DNA of 64,000 nt from DATCMA01 sp036563645. GTDB lineage: Bacteria; Actinomycetota; Actinomycetes; Mycobacteriales; Micromonosporaceae. Positions 17,625 through 26,313 of this stretch are shown piece by piece. The stretch's first letter is position 1; each line of letters begins with the position of its first letter. The notes beneath the pieces are model-generated. The model was not told the DNA's origin and did not search any database. It was given only the letters and a program-made list of their open reading frames with translations. The DNA lies in the NCBI GenBank assembly GCA_036563645.1, contig DATCMA010000037.1:1-64000 (forward strand), given 5' to 3'. The position numbers and the translations under genes were made by a program.

Positions 17625-18311
17625 CTACCGCCGACGGCCGAAAAGCCGTCGAGCGAAGAGCCAACGGGGCCGCGCCGCGGCGACCAGCTCCTCCACGATC
17701 TGGCCCACCCGGTGGACCGCCGCGATCCGCGCCGCGTGCGCGTCCGGGTCCGCGGTGACGGTAAAACTCGTCGGCTGCGCCAGGCCGCGGTTGAGCGCGT
17801 CGGTGAGCTCCTCTTGCGACTCACACAGCGCGATCATTCCCGCGGCGGCGAGCCGGCGCGCGAAGAGCTGCTGGTGGTTGTCGACGTGCTCCTGGCGGGA
17901 GGGATCCCGGGGGACCACGATCGGCAGGTGGCCGTGCCGGCGGGCTTCCAGGATCGTGGCGGGGCCGCCGTGGCACACGACCAGCGTCGCCGTCGCCATC
18001 GCCTCTTGCAGCTCGGCGTGCCCCAAGAACTGCACCCCGCCAGGGATCTTGGGAGGCCGGCTGTAGCCGTGCTGGATCACCATGGTGGGCCGGACGGAGG
18101 TGGTGGGAAACCACTCGTCGAGCCAATCCATGAGCCGATCGAACCGGTGCTTGTCGGTGCCGACGGCGACGAGGATGGTGGCCTGCCCTTGCTGCTGCTC
18201 ACCGTCGCGCTGCCGAGGTACGGACACTGTGGGAGCGGCCGGGTCCGCGGGGGAAGCGCTCGCCAACCGCGTCTGCTCTCGTTGCGCGATCTCCAACTGT
18301 TCAGCGGTCAC
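17625..18311 (-). CDS. PssE/Alg13-like glycosyltransferase catalytic subunit
   Basis: Half of a split GT28-type transferase, 228 residues. After a hydrophilic N-terminal extension of about 40 residues comes ILVAVGTDKHRFDRLM, then the nucleotide-sugar-binding CHGGPATILEARRHG and the loop PRDPSRQEHVDNHQ, as in Alg13 and PssE. The GTG start overlaps the pssD stop (GTGA), so the two halves are translationally coupled. By analogy with Alg13/Alg14 it should add the second sugar on a lipid-linked acceptor at the inner face of the membrane. Confidence 0.85.
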   Translation of the reverse strand: MTAEQLEIAQREQTRLASASPADPAAPTVSVPRQRDGEQQQGQATILVAVGTDKHRFDRLMDWLDEWFPTTSVRPTMVIQHGYSRPPKIPGGVQFLGHAELQEAMATATLVVCHGGPATILEARRHGHLPIVVPRDPSRQEHVDNHQQLFARRLAAAGMIALCESQEELTDALNRGLAQPTSFTVTADPDAHAARIAAVHRVGQIVEELVAAARPRWLFARRLFGRRR

Positions 18312-18790
18312 AGCAGGTTCCCCACCACAGTCGCTTCCGGGTACATGCGCCGCTGCTCATCCCACTGGACGAGCATCGCGGAGAGGAATGGACGACACAA
18401 ACGCGCCGTCAACGTCGCGGTGTCGATCCGGTCGTAGACCTCGATGTAGATAGTCGGTATTCCCAACAGTCGCGCAATGACTACGAAGGGTAAAGCAACT
18501 CCTGCACCCGTTGTGACGACGGCTGCGATGTCTCGCTTCCGAAATACACGGAGTGCAACGAAAGTGTTACGGATGAGGTTTCGAATATTCCGCGTCGTCG
18601 GATGATGCGCCCAGATGACATCCTCACCCCGGAGCAGGGATGCTGCATCCGGCGTGTTGAACGTGACCCAGCAGCGGCGCAACGGGCGGTACCACGGCTC
18701 AAGAGCCAGCAGCTGCGCGAGATGACCACCACTCGAGCCGACGAAGAGGATCGATCCCTTACTCCCGGCAACACCCGCGAGTCCGGTCAC
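18308..18790 (-). CDS. PssD/Alg14-like membrane-anchoring glycosyltransferase subunit
   Basis: The partner half of the split transferase, 160 residues. The N-terminus has the Alg14-like loop SILFVGSSGGHLAQLLAL, the middle carries a TTGAGVALPFVVIARLLGI stretch (membrane-associating helix), and the C-terminus ends RMYPEATVVGNLL. GTG 18790 is chosen: GGAGG lies seven bases upstream, and the promoter at 18844-18874 rules out the more upstream TTG 18874, which is itself the -35 element. PssD recruits the catalytic PssE subunit to the membrane in the family. Confidence 0.83.
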   Translation of the reverse strand: MTGLAGVAGSKGSILFVGSSGGHLAQLLALEPWYRPLRRCWVTFNTPDAASLLRGEDVIWAHHPTTRNIRNLIRNTFVALRVFRKRDIAAVVTTGAGVALPFVVIARLLGIPTIYIEVYDRIDTATLTARLCRPFLSAMLVQWDEQRRMYPEATVVGNLL

Positions 18791-18843
18791 GTAACCCCCT
18801 CCCATCGGGTTTTCACTTCCCCCGCGTCCCAGCACGCCAGCCC

Positions 18844-18874
18844 ATAATCCCTGGTGAACTGATTGCCGCGTCAA
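18844..18874 (-). promoter_or_regulatory. Promoter of the pssD-pssE-GT2 unit
   Basis: On the minus strand, TTGACG (18869-18874) and GATTAT (18844-18849) are 19 bases apart in an AT-richer intergenic stretch (18791-18994) unlike the surrounding coding DNA. Predicted transcription would begin near 18837, about 47 bases before GTG 18790. Confidence 0.5.
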
Positions 18875-18994
18875 CTCTCGTGACCTAAATCGTCAAATCA
18901 CCGACAGTAAACACCGCCCGATAATCACCAATCCGTAATCAGGCGACTACTGATATGAAAGTTCGGAGATGGGGGTCAATCTGGACAATAGCCG

Positions 18995-20248
18995 CTAACG
19001 ATTAAGACGAGCTTCAATCACCTCAAGCAGCCCAGGGTGGAGCGTGGGATTCCACCCGGCACCCCCCTCGGCCAACCGCCAGGTGCGCAACCACATCTCC
19101 AGCAGATAGGCGTCCACCACCAGTTGGCCACGCTGTGGGTCCAGCCCCATCGCCGGGCCGTACCGCTGCACGAGCCCATCCGCGGCGCGCACCGCCGCGC
19201 GCAGGCTTCGTCCTTCCACGAGCAACGCGCACTGGAAGCCCTGATGCGCGAGATCCATCCCCACGGGTCGGTCGGGACCGCTGTGCTCCCAGTCCCACGC
19301 CACGAGGCGGCCGTCGTACGTGCCGAGATTCCACGGTACCCAGTCCCCGTGCCAGTCGCCGAACTCCACCAGCGTCGCGCCGTGCCGCTCGGCGAAGCGG
19401 CGGACCGCGTCGACCGCGCGCCGCCCCACGGCCGGGATCGCGCGCTCCGCCTCCGCCCGTAGTCGCTTCAAGAACGGCGAATCCGCCAGCGGACGCGGCG
19501 GCGTCGGGGAACCGCCCCGCCGAGCCACCGCCAGCATCTCGGCGATCCGCGGCGGCGCGGCCGGATCCACACCCCGAACCCCCAGCGGCAGCGGCTCGAC
19601 CACGGTGATCGTCCGATCACCCCACTCCTCGTGCAGCAGCACGCGAGGCGCGAGAGGGTACCCCGGGATCGAATCGCGGGGCAGCGCCCGCAACGCGGTC
19701 GCCTCGGTACGCACGAGGGCCCGAGTCGCCTCGTTCCAGCCGATCTTCGCGTAGCCGGCGGGACGACCGTCGCTGTCGAAGAGCTGGAGCGTGGGCTTGT
19801 GGTTGGGGTCCGGCGGCCGTACGCCGAACGCGCCCGCCAGCGGACGCCCCAGCTTGGCCGACAGGTGCGCGGTGAGCACCAGATCCGTGGGGTCAGCGTC
19901 CTCGGGAATGGAGACCGTCAACACGGGGAACGGCGCCCACTCCACCAGCCCGACATGAGCCGCCACGCCGAGGACGGCCCGCGCCGCGCGCACCCGCGGC
20001 GGACGGAGAGCGTTGTACGCGAGGACCGACGCGGCCGTGACTCGCCGGCGTCCCAGCGGCAGCAGGAAGCGCGCGCGGTCGACGGTCGGCACGACCGCGT
20101 ATCGGGCCACCACCCGCCCAGGGACCGCACCCCGGCCGCCCGGGCTGACGGTCAGCCGGACGCGGCGATCCGGGAAGACCGCGCGGGTGACCCAGCCCAG
20201 CCCATCCTGTCGATCTCGGGGATCGGCAGAGAACGGGTCCGCAGTCAC
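18995..20248 (-). CDS. Aminoglycoside-phosphotransferase-like kinase of unknown substrate
   Basis: A 417-residue protein with a protein-kinase/APH fold in the C-terminal 250 residues. Likely ATP-lysine is K168 (YAKIGWNEATRALVRTEA). The catalytic loop FGDWHGDWVPWNL gives H300, D302 and N307, and the metal-binding AWDWEHS gives D319. The first 150 residues match nothing I recognise. The GTG start overlaps the sulfotransferase stop (GTGA), so they are coupled. In a polysaccharide cluster it might phosphorylate a sugar or lipid acceptor, but no antibiotic-resistance role is implied and the substrate is unknown. Confidence 0.72.
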   Translation of the reverse strand: MTADPFSADPRDRQDGLGWVTRAVFPDRRVRLTVSPGGRGAVPGRVVARYAVVPTVDRARFLLPLGRRRVTAASVLAYNALRPPRVRAARAVLGVAAHVGLVEWAPFPVLTVSIPEDADPTDLVLTAHLSAKLGRPLAGAFGVRPPDPNHKPTLQLFDSDGRPAGYAKIGWNEATRALVRTEATALRALPRDSIPGYPLAPRVLLHEEWGDRTITVVEPLPLGVRGVDPAAPPRIAEMLAVARRGGSPTPPRPLADSPFLKRLRAEAERAIPAVGRRAVDAVRRFAERHGATLVEFGDWHGDWVPWNLGTYDGRLVAWDWEHSGPDRPVGMDLAHQGFQCALLVEGRSLRAAVRAADGLVQRYGPAMGLDPQRGQLVVDAYLLEMWLRTWRLAEGGAGWNPTLHPGLLEVIEARLNR

Positions 20249-21147
20249 CGAGACAACCCTGCCCAGTCGAACGTCATGCCGAGGCGACGCTGCAACGCCT
20301 CGCTGTACGGACGGAAGTACTCGGTCAACTCGGCACGAATCTCCGGGTCCATCGGAGCAGACCGACGGTCGTTGTAAACCTTGAACTCCGGCAAGTCGTA
20401 TGGCGGCAACTCGAGGAATTCGAGCACCCGAGCGTAGGTCGCCCGCGGGTCGCGGTAGAGGTCCTCACTGGCCAGGAAGAGGAACTGCGACCGGTCGAAG
20501 CGCTCCAGCCAGGGCTCCAGGTGCTCGATGTAGCGGCCACGGGCACGGTAGGTGTACCAGTCGTACGGCTCGCTGAAGTAGTAGGGGTCCGCCATCATGC
20601 GATCCCACTCGCCCTTGATGCGCTCCTCTTCCCGCGCGAGGGCCTCGGCGAACTCCAAAGGCTCCTTACCCTCCGTACGCCGCTCCTTCCAGTGGGAGTA
20701 CGCGCGCTCCACGGGATCGCGCAGCAGCACGATGAGGCGCACGTGGGGCATCAACTCGTACACCCGCTGCGGCGCCCGGGGATCGAACATGTACAACGGG
20801 GAGGCTTCCCCGACCCGCACCGGCCCGCCGTGCCGCTTCTCCAACTCCGCCCGCTGCCGCTCCGTGGGGAAATGCGAGCGATACCAGGCGAGGCCACGCG
20901 CCCAGTTCTCCTCGAAATAGTGGGTGGACTTGGTGTTCCACGCCGGGAAAAGCCGCGGCACCAAGGGGTGCTGGAGGAGGTAATTCCACAGCGAAGTCGT
21001 GCCACCACGCTTCGTACCGATGATGAGGAAATCCGGCAGCGGACGCCGGTCAGCGGTACGGATGCCGTACCGCACCAGTGACTGCTTCACCAGCGCCGTC
21101 ACCGGTGCGGGCAAGGCCTGCTTCACTCGGTCGCGGAGCAATGGCAC
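20245..21147 (-). CDS. PAPS-dependent sulfotransferase
   Basis: A 300-residue cytoplasmic sulfotransferase. The 5'-phosphosulfate loop is FLIIGTKRGGTTSLWNYL (K46 and the GGTTS turn), and the 3'-phosphate-binding site is LLRDPVERAYSHW (R143, S151). Both are intact, so PAPS-dependent O-sulfation is likely; the acceptor is presumably a sugar of the polymer made by this cluster. GTG 21147 has GAGGTG eight bases upstream. It follows wzx after a 109-base gap and is coupled to the kinase-like gene. Confidence 0.87.
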   Translation of the reverse strand: MPLLRDRVKQALPAPVTALVKQSLVRYGIRTADRRPLPDFLIIGTKRGGTTSLWNYLLQHPLVPRLFPAWNTKSTHYFEENWARGLAWYRSHFPTERQRAELEKRHGGPVRVGEASPLYMFDPRAPQRVYELMPHVRLIVLLRDPVERAYSHWKERRTEGKEPLEFAEALAREEERIKGEWDRMMADPYYFSEPYDWYTYRARGRYIEHLEPWLERFDRSQFLFLASEDLYRDPRATYARVLEFLELPPYDLPEFKVYNDRRSAPMDPEIRAELTEYFRPYSEALQRRLGMTFDWAGLSR

Positions 21148-21256
21148 GACCCCATCACCTCACCCTTCATGCCCATGCCGCGCACGCGCTTGCCCTCTTG
21201 GCCACGATCGGCAGTGCGTGTCTCCGCCGGAATCGTTCACCACAACAGCGCGTCCA

Positions 21257-22846
21257 TCAACCGCCAGACGTACCAGAATGCAGACGACCGCCATCCTGTC
21301 TGCCGTCGCGGATCTTCTTCAGAATGTCCCACACTTGGCGCCGACCACTCGGAATCGTCAGATAGCTGACGCTTGCTAAGGCCACAGTGACCAGTGCCAC
21401 ACCGAGACCGATAACGCCGCGTCCCGCGATGATTACTGCAAGTGTGCTCAGCGCCCCGACACCACCGATGACCGCCCCAGCGGTGCGGAGCATCCCCACT
21501 GTCAACAGTGGATGACCCACCACTCGCCACGCCGCGATCGCCGCCAACACGTTCTCCACGACGATTCCCGTGCTCCAGGCGATCGCCGCACCGATCGCCC
21601 CATGTGCGGGAATGAGCGCAATGCCCAATGTCAGATTCGCCACGACGTTGGCGAGAGTGGCCATCAGGTGCAGCCCGCTGCGCCCCGCCATCAGCAACAG
21701 CGACTGCACGTTACCCACTGAGATGTTCACCACCATGGCGATGGCGAGCACCGTCATCGCGGCGGATCCAGCGGTGAACTCCGGCCCGAACAGTTGCAGG
21801 AAACCGAGACTGAAGACGGCGAGCAGCACATAGACCGGCAGCGACAAGACCATCGCCCACGTGGTCATCTGGCGGTGCACCTGCGCCGCCTCCGCCCGCC
21901 GGCCGGTAGCGAGCAGCCGCGATAGCTGCGGGGAGATGGCGACTCGCAGTCCTTGCAACGCCAACTGGCCAGCGAGCACATACCGCCCGACCGCGCCGAA
22001 AATCCCCGCCTCCGCCTGGCTGGCCAACGCCGCGGTCATGAGCACGCCAATCCACATGCTGCCCGCGTCGATCGCCGCTGAGGCGGCGCGAGGCAGCGCG
22101 AAGCTCCAGAACCACGGCCAATCGCCGCGCGCGGGGTGCAGGCGGGCGCCGCGCCCGATCGCCAGCGAGCGACTGACCAGGACTGCGCAGGCCAGGAGCG
22201 CGACCCCCGCGGGCAGCAACCATCCCGTCATGCCCAGCACGACCCCGCCCCCGAGGAGGGCGGCACCACCGACCAACAGCGGACGCCCGATCGGCAGCCA
22301 CAGCGATTGGATCGCCACGTACGTGCCGATCGGCCGCACGCAGCGCAGCGCGGCCAGCAGGAGGTTCATCAGCACCACCATCGGCAGCGCGGCGAAGCTC
22401 ACCGCCAACAGCGCCGGGCCGGCGGAGCCGGCGCTGTCGAGCAACCGCGGCGCCAGCCAGTCGACCGCGAGCACCCCGCCGAGCGCGAGCAGCACCGAGG
22501 CGACCAGCGGTGGGGTGAGCGCAACCGGCATGATTTGCGCCGCGTCCCCCTCGACACCGCGGCGGCGGCGCGGCAACGCCCACACCATTCCGGTCTCCGC
22601 GCCGAGCGTGCAGATCGCGGTGGCGATCGTCACCAGCCCGATCGCGCTGAAGAACGCCCCCGCGCCCACGCTGCCGAACCCGCGGGTGATGACGATCGCG
22701 AGCACGAAGCCCAAGAGCCCATTGACCGCCGCGCCAACGAGCCCTATGGCGCCACTGCGTGCGCTCTTCGCGGTCTCCGCCCGCTCGGTCGCGGCCGGCG
22801 AGTCCCCTGACGGGCTGGCCGCGTTCCGGGTTGCTTGCGTGCTCAC
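21257..22846 (-). CDS. Wzx-like polysaccharide flippase (MOP superfamily)
   Basis: A 529-residue polytopic membrane protein with roughly 12-14 hydrophobic segments, starting IGLVGAAVNGLLGFVLAIVI and ending in a basic C-terminal tail. The arrangement is that of the polysaccharide-transport branch of the MOP superfamily, which flips lipid-linked repeat units across the membrane. Some members (MurJ-like) flip lipid II, but the place between wzy and a sulfotransferase points to polysaccharide. GTG 22846 follows AAAGGAG and overlaps the wzy stop (GTGA). Confidence 0.85.
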   Translation of the reverse strand: MSTQATRNAASPSGDSPAATERAETAKSARSGAIGLVGAAVNGLLGFVLAIVITRGFGSVGAGAFFSAIGLVTIATAICTLGAETGMVWALPRRRRGVEGDAAQIMPVALTPPLVASVLLALGGVLAVDWLAPRLLDSAGSAGPALLAVSFAALPMVVLMNLLLAALRCVRPIGTYVAIQSLWLPIGRPLLVGGAALLGGGVVLGMTGWLLPAGVALLACAVLVSRSLAIGRGARLHPARGDWPWFWSFALPRAASAAIDAGSMWIGVLMTAALASQAEAGIFGAVGRYVLAGQLALQGLRVAISPQLSRLLATGRRAEAAQVHRQMTTWAMVLSLPVYVLLAVFSLGFLQLFGPEFTAGSAAMTVLAIAMVVNISVGNVQSLLLMAGRSGLHLMATLANVVANLTLGIALIPAHGAIGAAIAWSTGIVVENVLAAIAAWRVVGHPLLTVGMLRTAGAVIGGVGALSTLAVIIAGRGVIGLGVALVTVALASVSYLTIPSGRRQVWDILKKIRDGRQDGGRLHSGTSGG

Positions 22847-24195
22847 GCCACTCCTTTCCCGGAGGCCGGTGCGCGCGCCACTCCGACCACGGGAGCTGCC
22901 GCCGGCGTGGGCTCACGCCCAAGAGGCCGACGACGACGCGGCGTGGCCGCGCGCTCCCGCTCGGCGAGCGCCAACACGAACCCCACCGCGAAGAACGCGG
23001 CAGTCAGATTCTGATTGACCAATCCGTAGAACGGGATCTGCACCAATCCAATGAGGGGGACGACCGCCAACCACTGGCCGGCTGGCGAGACGGCCCGCTG
23101 GCACCGCACCAACACGGTGATGAACCAGCCGATGTAGCACAGCAAAGCCGGGATGCCATGGCTGTACAGCACCATCCACAACTGGCCTTGCGTGCCGATC
23201 GGCACTTCGGCTGAAACAGTGTCCACATTAGCCGGTGCGCCGAAGCCGATGAACGGTGAATCGCCGACTCGGCGCAACACCTCCAGGTAGACCGCCATTC
23301 GGTCGGTGTTGGTGTGGCTGGAGCTCACCCGCTGGCTGATGAGCTCAGCGACCGGGATCACCAGCATGACCAGCCCGCCGAGCGCGACCACGCCCACGAT
23401 CGAAAGCGCCACCCGCACGTTGCCCCGCAGGGTCGCCCGGAGGGCCAGGACGAGCAACCCCACGCCCAGGCTGAGGAACATGCCGCGGTTGAGGGTGAGG
23501 AAGGCGGGGGGCAGGGACAGCGGCAGCGATATCAGCAGCACGAGGCGGAACAGCCCAGTGCGCCGCAGCATGACGAGCGCGACGATGCAGGGCAGCGTCA
23601 ACGCGTACGCGCTGCCGTAGTTGTTCGTGTAGGCAAACGGCGCCGCCGGCCGATAGATCGGGTTCAGCGATCGCGGATTGAACTCGGCAGTGTGCAGGTG
23701 AACGATGTCGCGGATGTATGAGTGGCTGCGGACGCCGCCCGGCAGCATGACCTCGACGAGAGTGGTCATGGAGAGTCGAGGCACCACCACGCCGAGCCAC
23801 CCGAGGAACACGAGGCTGAGCCAGAACGCGCCCAAGGGCACCAAGAGCGGGGTGAGGTCCTCCCGCTCCCGCGCCGCGGCGTAGACGTAGGCGCACACGA
23901 TGAGCGCGGTGGCGTAGAAGGCGAGCCGCAGCCCGAAGGTGAGCAGCGTGCCCACGGCGGTCAGCTGGATGCCGCTCACCACCACGAGCCCGAGGAAGAC
24001 CAACCAGATGGCGCTGCCGGGGGGAAGGGGGATGCGTCCGCGAACCGCCATGATCGCGAACAGCGCCGCGCCCATCACGGGCCAGCCGAGGTAGAAGCTG
24101 CCGGTCACCCACCACAGCGGGGTGAGCCCAAACATCGCCAGCAGCGGCCATATGGGCAGCAGCGGCGGTCGCGCGGTGTCGGATTGGTCAGCCAC
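22843..24195 (-). CDS. Wzy-like polysaccharide polymerase (O-antigen ligase family)
   Basis: A 450-residue membrane protein with about ten to twelve hydrophobic segments (LLAMFGLTPLWWVTGSFYLG onward) and a large periplasm-side loop around residues 150-200 (PRLSMTTLVEVMLPGGVRSH). A second loop carries FIGFGAPANVD, resembling the Wzy_C family. It should polymerise lipid-linked repeat units outside the membrane. The start overlaps the wzz gene end by 8 bases and the stop overlaps wzx, so wzz-wzy-wzx form one transcript. Confidence 0.82.
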   Translation of the reverse strand: MADQSDTARPPLLPIWPLLAMFGLTPLWWVTGSFYLGWPVMGAALFAIMAVRGRIPLPPGSAIWLVFLGLVVVSGIQLTAVGTLLTFGLRLAFYATALIVCAYVYAAAREREDLTPLLVPLGAFWLSLVFLGWLGVVVPRLSMTTLVEVMLPGGVRSHSYIRDIVHLHTAEFNPRSLNPIYRPAAPFAYTNNYGSAYALTLPCIVALVMLRRTGLFRLVLLISLPLSLPPAFLTLNRGMFLSLGVGLLVLALRATLRGNVRVALSIVGVVALGGLVMLVIPVAELISQRVSSSHTNTDRMAVYLEVLRRVGDSPFIGFGAPANVDTVSAEVPIGTQGQLWMVLYSHGIPALLCYIGWFITVLVRCQRAVSPAGQWLAVVPLIGLVQIPFYGLVNQNLTAAFFAVGFVLALAERERAATPRRRRPLGREPTPAAAPVVGVARAPASGKGVA

Positions 24196-25828
24196 GGCCG
24201 CTGCGAGTGAAGACGTACCCGAGGGGCTCCGCGCCCGCGGCCCGCAGCCGGCCCACGAGCCGCCGCAAATCCTCCACCCGGGTCTCGTTCCGCTGCACTA
24301 CGACGATCGCCGTGCCCCGGCGCGCCTCCCGCACGCCGCGCTCGTCGAACTCCGCCGGCGGAGCGTTGAACAAGACGATCTCGCTGTCCGGATGGTTCTG
24401 GTACGGCCCGACCCGTACCCGACCCGTGCCGACCTGCACCGCCTCCGGGGACAGCTTCCGGACCGGCACCTCCGCCATCGTCGCGGTCATGACGCCCTGC
24501 GGGGAGGCGGCGGCCTGGGTTGAGGTCGTCGAGGTGATCCGGGGCAGGGTGACTGTCGCGTCAACGTCCAGCGCGATCGTGGCCTCCGCGTCCCGCTCGG
24601 CGAGGGATGTGGTGGCGACCGTCGCGTTGTTGACCGCCGTCGCCCCACTCGGGGCGTTCCCGGCCGACGACACCTGCGCGGGCGTCTTCCGCAGATCCGC
24701 GGTGAGCACCGCGCGGATCTGGTCGATGCGGCCACTGTCGTCGCCGACGTAGACGTCCTTGCCGTCGGCGGCCAACGCGACCGCGAGGCTCGCCGTGATG
24801 AGCGTGGTGTCCTCACGCGGCCGCGAGGCGATCACGACCACCGGGGTCCGGACCGCGTGCCGGAATCGCTCAGCGATCGCCATGGCGACGTAGCGGACGT
24901 CGGCGTCCACCGCTTTCGCCCGGGCACGGTAGCCGCGGCTGCGCACCGTGCCGAGCAACGGCAAGGTGGCCGCCTCGTGCGCCTCCGCCGCGGTCCGCAC
25001 GACGCGCTGCGTGGATTCCCGAATGTACGCGACGACCACCCCGAGCAGCACCCCGCCGAGCCCGCCCGCCAGCACGTAGAGCATCCGGCTCGACGCCTTG
25101 GCGGTCTGGATCTCAGCGGACTGCGTGATCCACCCCGGGGTCACGTCGATCGCGGCGATCTCCGCACGGGACGCGTTGAGCTGGGCGAGCTGGGCGTTGA
25201 GCGCGTTGAGCTCCGCTAACGCTGCCTCGGCGCTGGGGCTCTGCCCACTGGCGATACGCCGCTGCAGCGTCTCCCGTTGCCGCGTCACCTTCGCGATGCT
25301 GTCGTCGTACGAATCGAGCATCGCGCTGCGCTGGCGCTCGTACATCTTGCGGCGGACGTCGAGGTAGGTCTGGGCGATGAAGTTGACCATCTCGACGGCC
25401 TTCTCCGCCGAGTCGGCCGTGTACGACATCCGCAGAATCTGCCCACCCGCCGGCACCTCGATCTCAAGGGCGTCGCGGATGTCTGCCACTGAGCCGCCGC
25501 GCTCCTGCGCGACGATCTTCATGACCTCGGTACTGGTCGCGATGCCGCTCTCGACGTTCATGTTCACCGAACGGTCCGCAGCTTGCCCCGCCGGGGTGAA
25601 CGCGTCAGTGACCACCGGGCGGACCGCGACGACCGCGGTCGCGGTCACCGACGGCGGCGAGATCATCACGTAGCCGACCGCGGCCACCAGGAAGATCACG
25701 GCGGTGACCACGACCGTCCGCCAGCGGCTGATCGGGACCCGCACCACGTCGGTGAGGGTGACGGAACGCTGCGGCTCGGTAGCCCGACGACGCTCCACAG
25801 GCCAGCCAGGGGCAATTCGATCGCTCAT
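24188..25828 (-). CDS. Wzz-type chain-length determinant with degenerate kinase-like domain
   Basis: A 546-residue membrane protein: a cytoplasmic N-tail, first membrane helix about 38-56, a coiled extracellular region (about 60-245), second helix about 250-269, then a cytoplasmic domain. This is the layout of fused polysaccharide co-polymerase/BY-kinases. However, the place of the Walker A loop reads VIASRPREDTTLITASLA, without Gly-Lys-Ser/Thr, and no Tyr cluster is visible at the C-terminus. It probably regulates chain length without kinase activity. ATG 25828 overlaps the stop of an acyltransferase remnant (ATGA). Confidence 0.82.
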   Translation of the reverse strand: MSDRIAPGWPVERRRATEPQRSVTLTDVVRVPISRWRTVVVTAVIFLVAAVGYVMISPPSVTATAVVAVRPVVTDAFTPAGQAADRSVNMNVESGIATSTEVMKIVAQERGGSVADIRDALEIEVPAGGQILRMSYTADSAEKAVEMVNFIAQTYLDVRRKMYERQRSAMLDSYDDSIAKVTRQRETLQRRIASGQSPSAEAALAELNALNAQLAQLNASRAEIAAIDVTPGWITQSAEIQTAKASSRMLYVLAGGLGGVLLGVVVAYIRESTQRVVRTAAEAHEAATLPLLGTVRSRGYRARAKAVDADVRYVAMAIAERFRHAVRTPVVVIASRPREDTTLITASLAVALAADGKDVYVGDDSGRIDQIRAVLTADLRKTPAQVSSAGNAPSGATAVNNATVATTSLAERDAEATIALDVDATVTLPRITSTTSTQAAASPQGVMTATMAEVPVRKLSPEAVQVGTGRVRVGPYQNHPDSEIVLFNAPPAEFDERGVREARRGTAIVVVQRNETRVEDLRRLVGRLRAAGAEPLGYVFTRSGRG

Positions 25829-25971
25829 CGAAACTTCTTCACAATCTGCTGCGGGTTACCGGCGACCACCACCCGTTCCGGTACGTCAGACCGCACCACG
25901 GTGGCCGTGCCCACCACGCGGTCACGCTCGCAGACCACCCCCGTCACGGCCAGCGCATGGGCACGTGTCAT
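25825..25971 (-). pseudogene. C-terminal remnant of a hexapeptide-repeat acyltransferase
   Basis: The short frame ending at 25825 reads VVCERDRVVGTATVVRSDVP and then ERVVVAGNPQQIVKKF, the last coil and C-terminal hook of left-handed beta-helix acyltransferases (compare the common GAGAVVTKDVP...VAGNPAKV pattern). Nothing upstream in this frame (open to 26061) continues the helix, so the enzyme has lost its N-terminal part. The stop still overlaps the wzz start, as in a functioning operon. It may formerly have O-acetylated the polymer. Translation of a short peptide is possible. Confidence 0.6.
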
Positions 25972-26061
25972 CTCATTGTCCTCCACACCAGCCGGCGCCC
26001 GGGAGGCCGAAATCCGTGAATCATGACGACGTTCCGCATCGAGCGGGTCATGCCACGACAC

Positions 26062-26313
26062 CGGTCGTCCGCCCCATCGTCACCTCACGTCAGCCTGCGA
26101 AACGCACCAGCGTAGTCATCTGGGCACGGTTCTCCAATCGTCATCCGCGCGCGACGGCGTAAGTGAATCCCCCGTCGAATCTGGTGGGCACCACCCCGTC
26201 GGACGGCCTCCCCACCGAGATGGGGTGGGCCGGCGGCGCTGCGCCGCCGGCCCACGACACTACTTGATTTGATATTGACGTTGATGAGAGGACAGCGTCG
26301 CTGTCCGTCGATG
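26062..26313. other. Intergenic stretch between the beta-propeller gene and the wzz operon
   Basis: No gene is visible. It contains a 17-base palindrome (26290-26306, GGACAGCG-T-CGCTGTCC) eight bases after the propeller stop and the long hairpin at 26225-26255. A promoter for the wzz-wzy-wzx unit should lie between 26062 and about 26200 on the minus strand, but I see no convincing one. Confidence 0.5.
26225..26255 (-). terminator. Strong hairpin downstream of the beta-propeller gene
   Basis: Perfect 15-base arms starting GTGGGCCGGC around a single central base. It lies about 60 bases after the propeller stop and in front of the wzz operon. No T tract, so it may act with Rho or as an I-shaped terminator. 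Confidence 0.55.

Noticed and set aside
18791..18874. N-terminal extension of PssD from TTG 18874
   Set aside because: The TTG is the -35 hexamer of a good promoter, and a better start (GTG 18790 with GGAGG) lies downstream.
18995..20248. Aminoglycoside resistance gene
   Set aside because: Only the general kinase fold is shared; length, N-terminus and polysaccharide context differ.
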